Shown here piece after piece: positions 11,803 to 22,759 of a DNA stretch of 64,000 bases. The stretch spans positions 122,001-186,000 of the forward strand of contig NC_087073.1 in NCBI RefSeq assembly GCF_026151205.1, written 5' to 3'. How positions within the stretch are numbered: the first letter of the stretch is position 1; each line of letters starts with the position of its first letter. Source of the DNA: Bolinopsis microptera. Its lineage: Eukaryota; Ctenophora; Tentaculata; Lobata; Bolinopsidae. The notes under the pieces are model-generated. The model worked only from the letters and a program-made list of their open reading frames with translations, was not told the origin of the DNA and ran no database searches. Made by a program: the position numbers and the translations under genes.

Positions 11803-12703
11803 CCTTATCGGACCTTATTTGGACGGACATTACATGAATGGACGTAATTATGAACGGACATTAATATGAACGCTCGAAGGCATTCAAAACCATCAAAAAG
11901 CCGAATTTTTTTAAAATTTTTTGAGGTTTTTATAATTTCAGAAAATGATTTTTAAATCCATTTTTTATACAGTAAGTAAGAAAAGCAGTCATTAAGCAGT
12001 AAAATTTTAAAATATGTGTACATGATCAGTATCTAATATCACATATCATCTTCATCAAATGGGCTTTCGTGTATGAAATAGTCCATGCTTAAACAAGCAT
12101 CAGTGATTTCTAGCTTTATGGAAACCTTTTTTATCAAACTGCCCCGGTCCTGCATTTCAGTGTTAACTTTTACAAGCCATTCGGCGTGAAGTGGTTTTAT
12201 CTTAGACAACTTTAGGTTTTAACCTTTAACATCACGTGGAGCTTTCCTAGCACTGTTTTATTACCTCCCCTCAGTAATATGAACTATAACAACGTCGGAC
12301 AATGTCCTTGGCAACATGATTTGCCGTAATATCTAGAGGCTGGAACAAGTTTGTCATGTTGGGCGTTGGCGGGGACTAGCTCATGAACTATGTTGTTGAG
12401 TGCCATAATTTTGTTGACTTTTTCCGCCAAGTGACCCTTGAAAACATCATATACTAGTAGAGTTTTCTGTGCCTCCGGCAGACCAAGGAGAACCTTTCCG
12501 TCGTTAACTTACGTCACAATAAAGTTATCATAGTTGTCATATTCTGGACAAAAAGTTCGAAATGGAAAAAGTTTTGAAAAAATTTCAACGGACTTTAACT
12601 TGGACGGACATTAATTGAACGGACTTTATTTGAACGGACATTAAGATGAACGCTAGGGCCTCCAGCGTTCAAGTAATGTCCGTCCAAATAAGGTCCGATA
12701 AGG
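11803..12703 (-). mobile_element. 901-bp pogo-like DNA transposon, non-autonomous
   Basis: It has perfect 30-bp terminal inverted repeats (11803-11832 and 12674-12703) beginning CCTTATCGGACC, with a TA duplication (11801-11802 and 12704-12705). Unit 3 keeps the empty site with a single TA at 25031-25032. A second inverted pair lies further in: GAACGGACATTAATATGAACGC at the left and its counterpart near 12630-12655. TA targets and the coding remnant place it in the Tc1/mariner superfamily, pogo branch. At 0.9 kb it is too short for a full transposase. Confidence 0.9.
12050..12570 (-). pseudogene. Pogo/Tigger-type DDE transposase fragment
   Basis: Read on the minus strand, broken frames give the stretches TLLVYDVFKGHLAEKV and NNIVHELVPAN, then (after a frame change) QPLDITANHVAKDIV, then KLSKIKPLHAEWLVK. 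These follow the order seen in the C-terminal half of pogo/jerky-type DDE transposases: the second catalytic Asp region (LLxxDxFxG), the VP-N-T-LFQPLD block, and the KPLHAxWLV block. The N-terminal helix-turn-helix and the first catalytic Asp are missing. Frameshifts and stops make it non-functional. Confidence 0.75.
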
Positions 12704-14345
12704 TAATCAAGAGGCTTGCATATTATATCTCCGCCAAAAGCACACTCCCCAAATTGCGCGCATTGCTGTAACTTCTTTCAAACTTCATGAATCGAGGAAA
12801 ATTATTTTGCTATGTATTCAGAGTCAATATATGCACTTATACAAATCACTTGGAATACTTTTGAAAGAGAATAACAAGCTCAAAAACGCTGCTGACCTAT
12901 TTCTCCATAAAAAGCACAATAGCGTGAGAAGCTTTTGTCGAGGTGTCAGCAGCTTGCAGCAGCGTACGTCACTTATATACAACTCATTGCTCCAAATGAT
13001 TTGTCAAGTTTTTGCTTTGTCACAACAAATCCTTAGATTGTCACAAAACCCCTAACTTTGTGACACAGTTTAATTGTATTATGCGATATGAGCAGCTCAG
13101 CTACACACCAACAATTACCTACAATTCCGGTCTGCTACAGGCTAATACTCATTACTCACCAGCTAGAAAGGTGTTTAGTACTCTCAGCTCCGTGTAGGTA
13201 GGTAATATAATACCGCAGTGATCTAATGAAATGTCACGTTACACATCACGTTACCTTACCTGCTGACACTAAACTCGCTATTCTGAGCTCTCGGACGGGT
13301 CACGTGAAGTGCACGTGACGCATTTAATCATGTACTCTGGAATGCCAGTAATCTACATCCAAATCGTTGGTTGGTCAGCACGTTGTGACTTATTTCTTAT
13401 TCTCGATCTCTTGTCTTTGTAAGCTTACACTAAACCTGGCCAGATTTGTTAGCTTGTTTTAATCGACGCATCTTTGTTGACGAGACACTTATACTTCTTG
13501 GCAGGTACGTGGAATATTTATAGTAAAGAGACTTTCTGAAGTTATAAAACTCAGCTAAATTCAGCTACTCACTACCCCGAGTTTAGCTAAATTCAGCTAA
13601 ACTCGGGGTAGTGAGTACTGTTTCTTTTTCCTTTTTTCGTGTAACTTACTACATAATATAAATTACCAATACAATGCAGATGTTATATTAGTCTCAGTTG
13701 GGTTATTATGGCTGATACTGGAAAGTACCGTGATTTAATATAGATTTTCACCTGGCATAGCTGGGGCCTGGAGCACTAACAATTTACATCTCCAATAATA
13801 TTGACTTTACGCCCAGTAAAGTTATGTGTTTGTGGGCAATTTGGGGGCCTGGGACACTTACACTTTGCATGTACAGCCGTTATAACTTCAAACGGGATTA
13901 ATACAAATTTATACAATAACAAGAATACATTGCAACCAGGCGACTCATAAACAATACTCCAATCCGGATTTTACATGTTATAAGTATAACTTCTGGTACA
14001 CCTTTTTCAATGGTTTTTGATTGAAAATGTTTTCAGTGACTGAGTTTCAAGAAACTTTGAAAAACGATTTTGAGAAGAAACCTGTTTCCTTATTCCTAAC
14101 TAATCTATTTTGACCTTGTGAAGACTTCGTCCTACCCCAGGTTATCAAATATCAGGTTTGTGAATGTTTTACAAAACAACTTAATCTTTCTTTTATATTA
14201 CTTTTTAATATGCTGATTAATTTTAGGGACATCTATTTCTAAGTAAGTGCCAATACCATTTAAGAATACGACTGCCAGCACGCTATTTTAAAGCGATAAG
14301 ATACTCAGTATCTAGACAGCTCAAATCTCAATCTTTCTCCCACAA

Positions 14346-15935
14346 TTATTGGTTCTTGATCAGCCACGTAGCCAGCAATAAGATTAAGGCAGGAACTTGG
14401 CGAAGCGCCAGATAACCCCATCCATATATATTCCTGTCCCGCATCAGGGTTCGCAGTTCCTCTTTAGAGTTTGTCACAACTTCCTTCAGTAACATAGACA
14501 AGTAGCTTTGTCTTGGTCGGCCTTGCTGTGCTCTACCATGCATAGGTTCCCATAAGACTAAATCACTAGCAAGTAGCTTAGGATGTCTGATGCAGTGTCC
14601 TGCCATTTTTAATCTCCTGCTTCGTAACCCTACTCGGCGTCAGTCAATTGCATAATTGAATAACTGATGCCTTGGTAGGCTACCATACAAAGTTATATTG
14701 CTGACCTTGTTCTTCCATGAGATACCCAGCGCCATACGCAGCATCTTTGTGTATGTCCCGTCCAAACTTTTCTCTTGAGCCTTCGTCAGTTTCCAGGTTT
14801 CTGATCCGTAGAGCAGTACTGCATACTGATCACAAGCCGCTATGAACAATCTAATCTTAAGGCTCTTTCAGGGTTTGAATTTCCAAATATCCTTCAGTCT
14901 ATGTAGGGCACCTCATGCTTTTCCCTTTCTAACCCTTATCTCCCTATCTGTGCTATGTAACTTACATTGTAGGGCACCTCATGCTTTAGAGGTCGCTAGA
15001 TCGATCCTCCATATTCAAATTTCAATGTCATAACCTTGGTCTTGCCTTTGAGCGTGCTAAATCAGTCGATCTTCGAGATTGTTCTTAAAGGGCCCCCGAC
15101 AGTTGAAAACAGCTTGAATCGATGTATTTTCGGACGTTGATTCAGAATCACACCCCATGACATAGGGTTAAAATGCTCCCCTGCCAAGATATTGGCGAAA
15201 AACTGTCTTGATCACGTGATATGACCGTGCGTATAAGGAAGTTAGTCGAATTTCTCGTTCGGTTAGGGTTTCAGCATATGCTTTTGTTAGGGATTGGGTT
15301 AGGGTTAGGGTTGGGATCAGATAAGAGGGTTAGGGTTTCGAATAGTCGTTCAGGGCCAGCTAGAGAACGGGTTGAAAAAGTCACGTGACAGTCGAGTGTA
15401 GAGTGATTAATCATCATCCTCTTGCCTTCGTTTAAGTGTAGCCATACGCTCGCTGCCGCCGCGATTCTACTCGGAGCAGGAACTGAGGAACTCGTTGGCC
15501 TTGTCCATGTCCTCAGAAATAAGTGGTATATCATCTGCAAAGTCCACATCGATGATGATCTTGGGCCCCACTCTTCTGCTTTTTTTACGTTCGAGAGTGA
15601 GTCCAAGTCGCTCCGCATCATCACCTATGGCTTGCCTCATACAGTAGTCGATGACTATTGCAAAAAGGTAAGGTGCTAAGGTTTCACCCTGTAACACACC
15701 TGCTAGTACCTCAAACAACAGTTTCTCCGTCTGGAGTTATATTAGGACTTTGGCCGTTGTCTTCTCGTACATGAGCCGTATAAGCTGTACGATTTTGACT
15801 GGAATACCGTAAGCCTATAGAATCTTGAACATTTTCCCACGATGTACACTGTAGAAAGCCTTCTTAAAGTCTATAAATGTCAGAACAGCTGGCAGTTTCC
15901 GACTCTTGACACCCTCTATTAGACGCCTCAGTACC
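14346..15935 (-). pseudogene. Non-LTR reverse transcriptase remnant (unit 2)
   Basis: Copy of the unit 1 remnant in the same order: tail MAGHCIRHPKLL (14346-14606), LYGSETWKLTKAQEKSLDGTYTK written in pieces across 14640-14849, motifs B and C (15467-15718), motif A (about 15720-15920). Unlike units 1 and 3, this copy keeps the catalytic Asp in motif A (FIDFKKAF), but AFY still replaces AFD. Broken by frameshifts and the TTAGGG-like stretch; not functional. Confidence 0.85.
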
Positions 15936-16713
15936 AATATCAGTTAATTAATTCCTCGATTTATGAGAGGGACATCTAAGTTAGTACCATTTTAGAATAC
16001 GACTGCCCGCGTGCTGTTTTAAAGCTGTAAAATAAAAAACTCACGCGGAGAATTTCAGTGAAGTACAGGATCTCAACAACTTATTCGAGCAACTACCTTC
16101 TAACTGGTATCTACTTATCTATCTTGTGACGACTCTCTCCTCAACACCAAGTTATCAGGTTTGTAAACGTTTTATAGAATTTAGACGACATAGTCTTCCT
16201 TCTCATATTATTTGTTTTAGATAAGACTCATTGTTGTGCCCTAATCGCTCCTTGTGCCCCACCCTGCTTAGTGCTGTGTTCGACCTTGGCTAACAGTGAA
16301 AAATTTCCGGGCATTGACTGTTTATTGGTGTATTGGTAGGCAGTATTGCTACTGTTAGTTCAATTGCTCTGAAAGAACAGACATTTTTTCAATTCCTAGA
16401 ATTGCAGGATACTTCGAGAATTGTAGCATATACATCGAGCTTTTTTCGTGTCCATATAGAGTCATTTGATTGTTCCTTAATTCCTTATTAAGGCAAAATA
16501 GGGCTTCAACAGAACAGTACAGGTAGGGATATTGAAAATGTATACTAACTGCACAATTGCACTCTTTATGATAGATCGTTGTACTGGTTATTTTCAAGAG
16601 ATTTCCCATTTAGGCCCATCCTGACCAATCAAAACGTTAATATTTTAGGAACAAACAAAATTGAGATGAAGAAACAAAATTGAGATGAATCTTACATGTG
16701 GAGTTGCCATGTT

Positions 16714-16823
16714 GCATAATTCATCTCGCTTGCATTATGTAGATATACGTAACGAGGCATAATTCATCTCGCTTGCATTATGTAGATATACGTAACGAGG
16801 CATAATTCATCTCGCTTGCATTA
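16714..16823 (+). repeat. 43-bp satellite, left of the LINE (2.5 copies)
   Basis: Same unit as at 6551. It is interrupted at ...TTGCATTA by the LINE and resumes at 21111. Confidence 0.95.
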
Positions 16824-16957
16824 ATACTTTCAACACTACTATATAACAAATAATTTGAGGTATCGAATTATTACAAAGCAGTTGTTTAGTTTTTTTAAGA
16901 ACTGACAATTTGTCATTTTGTCTTTCGGTCCTTGATCTTTGTAGCAGGGTGTTTAAC

Positions 16958-17638
16958 ATGGAAAAGATGGAGTTGGACCTGAAAAAGATGGAGGAACAAT
17001 TGGAAAAGATAAACTGCAATACACTGAAGTTTAAAGGTAAGAAAGATGATAAAGATAATAAGATTAAGATAACTATTGAATCCGCAGCTAGTGGGGACCT
17101 TTTAGGTACATTTACCAAACCAGACATGCTTGTCGTTATCCAGGATATTTACACTTTCTCCAAAAATGCTCTTCAACTAACAAAAACTGTTCTATGAGCA
17201 AAACAAGCCACAACTTCTACCAAACAGGAATCACCAGATTTCAAAGAAATTATAAAGACACAGCTCAAAGAGGTACTAGCAGAAGTACTCCCTACAATAC
17301 TACCCGATTTATTGACTTCAGTGGTGGCAACACTACCCAAAGAAAAGAAGACTCAAGAAGAAACGAAGCTCGCAGAAAAACACATTCTCACAGTGGAGAA
17401 AAAGACTGGGAGTTCTGAAGAACCCATTACAAAGGAGGATGAAAAGGAAATGAAAGGTTCCCTTAAAGTCAACCCAGTGAAGAACTATACAGTGTCCGGA
17501 AATACTGCAACTTTCAAGTTTGTGACCAGGGATCAACTTCAGAAAGCTGAGACAGTATTTAAATCTCAAGATAAATACAAAGTATCATCAAAATCCGAAC
17601 CAGGAAAGAAGTTGGACCCCAAATTGTCGGAGTGTTAG
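16958..17638 (+). pseudogene. LINE ORF1 protein, one in-frame stop
   Basis: One frame runs from ATG 16958 (MEKMELDLKKMEEQLEKI) to TAG 17636-17638, 226 codons, interrupted only by TGA at 17195-17197. The start is a charged, probably coiled-coil helix. The middle is Lys/Glu-rich and the end has a compact region (YTVSGNTATFKFVTRDQLQ) that could be the RNA-binding part. ORF1 proteins of such LINEs bind element RNA. The last bases overlap the start of ORF2 in another frame. No zinc knuckle is visible. Confidence 0.7.
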
Positions 17639-20600
17639 AGCATCTTCAAGAAGTTGATTGTGACATCTGTTTTGTACAAGAAACCTTCTTTCGTGATGGA
17701 AACACAGCTAAGATAAAGGAGATCAAAGACCTTGGTTGGAATATACTCTCGGATCCAAGAAAACACAGAGGAGGAGGAGGTATAGCTATGCTATTTCGTG
17801 ATGTGCTCCAGTTAAAGTGTAATAGTAAGGTCATGAAGTACAAATCCTTCCAAGTGATGGAATCACTGCTACAATCTCAACAAGATATTGTGAGACTTGT
17901 GAACTTGTATCGGCCTCCTTATACCAAGAAGGCTCGGTACACGGAGTGTGCCTTTTTAGAAGAATTCGAAGACTACCTTAAAGACCTCACAGTCAAACCT
18001 GGCTTCCCCATCATTGCTGGAGATTTCAACTTTCACATGGAAAAGCCTGAAGAACACTACCCAAAGAAGCTTTACCAACTCCTGGAGGAGTATGATCTAT
18101 ACCAACACGTTCCCCTTGAACCAACCCATGACCAAGGTGGAACCCTAGATCTTGTAGTGACTAACCGATCCTTCAAGGAAAAACTGACTTCATTCGAAAT
18201 CTGTCCCTCTAGAACCAAATCTGACCACTTCCTTGTCCTCTTCGATGCAGACATCAAGACAAAGACCAAAGAAGACGCAAAATTCATGAACTACAGAAAC
18301 TTTAATTTAATTGATACAGAACAGTTTAAAGAAGATATTTTAATTTCAAAACTGACAAACTTCCCTAAAGACATGTCTCCGAATGATGCTGTTGTCCTTT
18401 ACAACACCGTGCTCACTCAGTTAATGGATAAACACTGTCCTTACATAAAAAAGAAGATTACTAAGAAGCCAATGCCTTGGTTAGACCTGGAACTTCGTAT
18501 TCTCAGGCGAAAGAGAAGAACTGCTGAACGTGCGTGGAGAAAAGATAAAGTTGATGATATAGACAGTGCAAGATCTGAGTACCTGAGATCGGATTATGTT
18601 AAGCTAAGAGATGAGTTTTCCCGACTAGAGTTTGTCAAAAGATGCGCTCACCACAAAACCTCTCTTAGGTCCTCTTCAGGGGATACTAAAGCGTTGTACA
18701 AAAAAGTCAACAGGCTTTTAGGAAATGACACCCAAAATCTTCCAAACTACAAGGATCCTGTGAAACTGTCAGAAGATTTCAAAGATTTCTTCGCTGAAAA
18801 GGTTGCAACCATCAGACAAGCCATTGAGAAGGAAGGAAAAGACAAAGACAAAGACAAAGACAAAGACAAAGACAAAGACAAAGACAAAGACAAAGACAAA
18901 GACAAAGACAAAGACAAAGACAAAGACAAAGACAAAGACAAAGACAAAGACAAAGACAAAGACAAAGACAAAGACAAAGACAAAGACAAAGACAAAGACA
19001 AAGACAAAGACAAAGACAAAGACAAAGACAAAGACAAAGACAAAGACAAAGACAAAGACAAAGACAAAGACAAAGACAAAGATCCTGTTCTTGATAAAGA
19101 CTGCATCTTTGATAATTTCTCTGAGATAACAGCTGATGAACTCAAAGACCTGGTATCAAAGATGTCCAACAAGTTCTGCTGCTTGGATCCGATCCCAGCA
19201 TTTCTTTTAAAAAACTGTGTCGATGAACTAACACCTTTTTTACTTCATGTATTGAACTCATCCTTGAAGACTGGGGTCTTTCCCTCAGATATGAAGAAAG
19301 CAGTCATCAAACCGACTTTGAAGAAGGAAAATGCTGATGTTGATATTCTCAGTAACTATCGACCAGTGTCTAACCTTTCTGCCTTCTCTAAGATCCTAGA
19401 GAGAATTGTACTAAACCAGCTTAATGTCCATCTAACGAACCATAGCCTTTACTCAAAAGTCCAATCTGGATATCGCCCTAATCATAGCTGTGAAACATTA
19501 CTTGTTAGAATGTGTGATGATCTAAACAAAGAAATTGAAGCTGGGAATGTTGTTATAGTTGTACTTCTCGACTTAAGTGCAGCATTTGATACCATTGACC
19601 ACACAGTCTTATTGGAAAAGCTTATGAAGGACTATGGAATTACTGGAAGTGCACTGCAATGGATAAAGTCCTACCTTGAGAAAAGACACTTCTGTGTTAA
19701 GATTGATGATACTCTTTCATCTTTCTTGGAGCTGCTGTTTGGAGTTCCCCAGGGATCACTCTTGGGGCCTATTCTTTTCATCCTTTATATCAAAGCTCTC
19801 CAGAAAATTGCGGCCAAATATGGTCTTGATATACAGCTCTATGCAGATGATTCTCAACTGTACATCTCATTTAAACCAAACCGTGTGGTACAGTTCATTG
19901 ATGTCCAAGACAGAACAAACAAATGTCTTGCAGAGATAAAAGCATGGATGGTGAACAACTACATGAAACTGAACGAAACAAAGACAGAACTACTGGTGTT
20001 AGGAAAGAGCCATGTTCTAAAAAAGTGTGAACTCAGTGTCAGACTGCAATTTGGAAGCACTGAAATTCTGCCTACGGAGTGTAAAGGAGACAGCTGGAAG
20101 AGTCTGGGTGTAAAATTTGATGAAACTCTAAATATGGAAAGACAGATCAATAATGTCAAAAGGAAATGCAGCTGGACAATGATGAATCTAAGAACCATTG
20201 GTCGTTACCTTGATGAAGGCATTAAATTGATGCTGGTGAAACAACTGGTCATATCTAAATTAGACTACTGTAATTCTCTTTACATGAATCTACCCAAGAC
20301 CAGACTGAACAAACTTAGATCAACCCTTAATGGGGCAGTTCGTTTCATCTATAACATAGAAGAGAGGACCACGGACTTGGTTCCCTTCTATAAGAAGGCC
20401 CACATACTCCCTATAGACCAACGAATCTTCTTTAAAGTTTGTCTTTTAACCCACAAATCAGTTCACGGTACTGCACCTGATTACCTCAAAGCACTACTGG
20501 ATGTGGATGTAGTGGATAAAGAACTCTCAAACACCATGACCATGACCAGGTCGAAGAGACCTGATGACCATCTCATGCTCAAGGTACCAAAGAATAAAAG

Positions 20601-20736
20601 ATCCAAAGTTGATGACAGACGTTTCTCAAGCCATGCACCGATTGCATGGAACTCTCTTCCCCTGATGTTGAGATGTATCACTGATACCAACTGTTTCAAG
20701 CGAATGTTAAAGAATCATTTATATAATCAGTTCTGA
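17632..20736 (+). CDS. LINE ORF2: endonuclease and reverse transcriptase
   Basis: An open frame of 1,034 codons. The apurinic-type endonuclease comes first: VQETFF (about residue 17), AGDFNFH (130) and SDHFLV (197). The reverse transcriptase follows: NYRPVSNLSAFSKILE, motif A LDLSAAFDTIDH (about 647), motif B GVPQGSLLGPILF and motif C YADD (737-740). It ends in a CR1-like tail (RRFSSHAPIAWNSLP). It nicks target DNA and reverse-transcribes the element RNA. Residues 403-483 are a Lys-Asp repeat between the two enzymes, encoded by a hexanucleotide array. The endonuclease lacks its usual first strand with the catalytic Asn; the frame begins with a GTG at 17632 overlapping ORF1, so the true start is unclear and the N-terminus may be deleted. 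Confidence 0.9.
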   Translation: MLEHLQEVDCDICFVQETFFRDGNTAKIKEIKDLGWNILSDPRKHRGGGGIAMLFRDVLQLKCNSKVMKYKSFQVMESLLQSQQDIVRLVNLYRPPYTKKARYTECAFLEEFEDYLKDLTVKPGFPIIAGDFNFHMEKPEEHYPKKLYQLLEEYDLYQHVPLEPTHDQGGTLDLVVTNRSFKEKLTSFEICPSRTKSDHFLVLFDADIKTKTKEDAKFMNYRNFNLIDTEQFKEDILISKLTNFPKDMSPNDAVVLYNTVLTQLMDKHCPYIKKKITKKPMPWLDLELRILRRKRRTAERAWRKDKVDDIDSARSEYLRSDYVKLRDEFSRLEFVKRCAHHKTSLRSSSGDTKALYKKVNRLLGNDTQNLPNYKDPVKLSEDFKDFFAEKVATIRQAIEKEGKDKDKDKDKDKDKDKDKDKDKDKDKDKDKDKDKDKDKDKDKDKDKDKDKDKDKDKDKDKDKDKDKDKDKDKDKDKDKDKDKDPVLDKDCIFDNFSEITADELKDLVSKMSNKFCCLDPIPAFLLKNCVDELTPFLLHVLNSSLKTGVFPSDMKKAVIKPTLKKENADVDILSNYRPVSNLSAFSKILERIVLNQLNVHLTNHSLYSKVQSGYRPNHSCETLLVRMCDDLNKEIEAGNVVIVVLLDLSAAFDTIDHTVLLEKLMKDYGITGSALQWIKSYLEKRHFCVKIDDTLSSFLELLFGVPQGSLLGPILFILYIKALQKIAAKYGLDIQLYADDSQLYISFKPNRVVQFIDVQDRTNKCLAEIKAWMVNNYMKLNETKTELLVLGKSHVLKKCELSVRLQFGSTEILPTECKGDSWKSLGVKFDETLNMERQINNVKRKCSWTMMNLRTIGRYLDEGIKLMLVKQLVISKLDYCNSLYMNLPKTRLNKLRSTLNGAVRFIYNIEERTTDLVPFYKKAHILPIDQRIFFKVCLLTHKSVHGTAPDYLKALLDVDVVDKELSNTMTMTRSKRPDDHLMLKVPKNKRSKVDDRRFSSHAPIAWNSLPLMLRCITDTNCFKRMLKNHLYNQF
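18841..19080 (+). repeat. GACAAA microsatellite, 40 perfect copies, in frame
   Basis: 240 bp of exact GACAAA repeats inside ORF2, coding for alternating Asp and Lys. Being a multiple of three it leaves the frame intact. It sits between the endonuclease and the reverse transcriptase. Confidence 0.98.
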
Positions 20737-21110
20737 TGTTTTTCTTTCCATTGTCTTCACTTTGCAAGACACATTGGCTTTTATTTTTTACCGCACTCCA
20801 TTTTATGCCTTGATCTCTTACTTACTTGGATCTGATTCTTTCTTGATTGATTATGTCACTGTACTAACCTTTATTATACCTACATGTACTGCTTCTTTTT
20901 AGTTTAGTGTGGTTTACAATAAAAGATGTTTTAATTTTGTCTTTGCCTTATGCTGAGTTATACTTTAGTTCACTTTTTACACTTTTGCTCACATCACTCA
21001 CAGTCAGCCGCTCTGACATGGTTAACCACCTTCCTTGTGTTGTTGGTTAATCATATGAGCGGGATATAAATACCTCATTTCATTTCATTTCATTTCATTT
21101 CATTTCATTT

Positions 21111-21211
21111 CATTATGTAGAAATACGTAACGAGGCATAATTCATCTCGCTTGCATTATGTAGATATACGTAACGAGGCATAATTCATCTCGCTTGCATT
21201 ATGTAGATACT
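21111..21211 (+). repeat. 43-bp satellite, right of the LINE
   Basis: Two and a bit copies resume after the LINE with CATTATGTAG. With the left part, unit 2 has about five copies against about 49 in unit 1. Confidence 0.95.
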
Positions 21212-21277
21212 AGTGTAACCCGTGCCTTCGGCCGGGACTTTACTGTCACAGTTGCAATGTAAAAGTATACAACCGCA

Positions 21278-21605
21278 TTATATAATATTTGATATCACGC
21301 ATAACGCTGTCTTATGAAAGTATGAAATCTCCCTACAGTTGAAACAAAGCGGCCGCAAATGTGAGCTCTAAGCTTATAGTATTACGTGGGGCTAAACTAA
21401 TTACGGTACATGTTATCCTCCTCGTTCTCTCTCCCATCCATTTATGTCACATTTCTGGAACAAAATCATCAATTAAACCTCTTACCACCGGCCGATTTTT
21501 ATAAAATTTGCTTATGGGCTTCGTCAGAGTTTTGTCAGCACTATACCGAAAAAAACCAGTCCCGTAACTATTACCGTTTTTTTTGTATAACCGTTCGGAA
21601 ATTAC
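21278..21605. other. Unit-2-specific segment replacing 8727-8870
   Basis: Units 1 and 2 agree up to CCGCATTATATAATA and again from the CACAGA microsatellite, but the stretch between differs completely (about 330 bp here, 145 bp in unit 1). It includes GCGGCCGC near 21350. No gene is recognised. From 21606 to 22476 the sequence follows unit 1 and carries no gene. Confidence 0.7.
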
Positions 21606-22476
21606 ACACACACAGACACACAGACACACAGACACACACACATTCTGGTGTTATCTTCTCCGCTTGATTTTGGAATTTAAGGAGTGATAGTTAATTATTA
21701 TTTTGTTAATGATTTACTGGGCGGCGCTCAGCCTGTCATTCCGCCTGTTTATGAACATAATAGCCTGGGGTCCCCAGGTAAGTTAATGATGTGTGAGCGA
21801 TACAGTACAGGTATTGTATTTTGTCAGATGCCATCGTGGAGTAGGTGGTCTCATGCATCTTTTCCCCTCGACATAATAGAAGGAACCTAGACATGCAACC
21901 TGCAATCCGAAGGTGATTGCAGTCGTTACGGAATACTATAAGCCATAAGGTCTTCATGCTTTTATAATTAAATGTTTAAATAATACATGACGATAACTTG
22001 TAACCCCCAGAAGTTTCCAGTATCGTCATGATATACTTACTGAGCTTAGTGTCACTTGGTCATGAGAAAAGCTGGGATCGACTGTAAAATAGTATAGAAA
22101 TAAGTGCCCTTCGTAACATTTATTCCTCTCAATTGAAAAACGACGAAGGTGTAAAGTATGAAACAGCATGAATCGTGGTGTGAAGATTAGGTGCACTCCG
22201 GCCTTGTGTAAAATGATGCAGGAAAGGAGGTTTAAACATGAAGTAATATGAAGTAAAATGTACATAATATCGCAGTTCATAAAAGCATAAAAACAATTAT
22301 AGAACGCTTCAGCACATAAGTTGCCGCAGGAAAAATGCGCTTCAGGTTTTCGTCATCTCCATCATTGAAGTCGACATCATCTGCATACTCAGTGTCAAGG
22401 GGAAGGCCTCGACTAGTGATGGGTGGATCTGGCCTGCCCATTGTAGTATGCGAGGATGGTTCGGAGTTCACAGATT

Positions 22477-22552
22477 GCACCTGCAAGTACAAGTGTAAAC
22501 AGACACCCAGATAGTGCACCTGCAAGTACAAGTGTAAACAGACACCCAGATA
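22477..22552 (+). repeat. 39-bp array, two copies
   Basis: Counterpart of the five-copy array at 9741; the copy number differs between units. Confidence 0.9.
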
Positions 22553-22759
22553 GGCAGTCACCCTGAAAAGCGCCCAGCAGACTCAGAAACTGAGCTGATA
22601 GCGCTCCGTTAACATTGACTCTAAGAACTGTGTTAGAAAAGAGGAGTCTTACTAATGTCTAATATTATTATTCAAATATAAATAAATAAATAATTCTCTA
22701 ATTAAATATAAAGGTGGCGGGTTACGGGCAATAATCGGTGTATTTATGTCTAATGTTCG

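Larger units (their letters stand above)
16824..21110 (+). mobile_element. CR1/L2-like LINE inserted in the 43-bp satellite
   Basis: A 4.29-kb non-LTR retrotransposon. CATTA is found on both sides (16819-16823 and 21111-21115), which fits a target duplication, though it overlaps the tail motif. It has a short leader, ORF1 (16958-17638), ORF2 (17632-20736), a 340-bp 3' untranslated region and a tail of CATTT repeats (about 21076-21110). Microsatellite tails are typical of the CR1/L2 group. ORF2 is open throughout and the satellite on both sides is nearly consensus, so the insertion is young. Confidence 0.92.
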
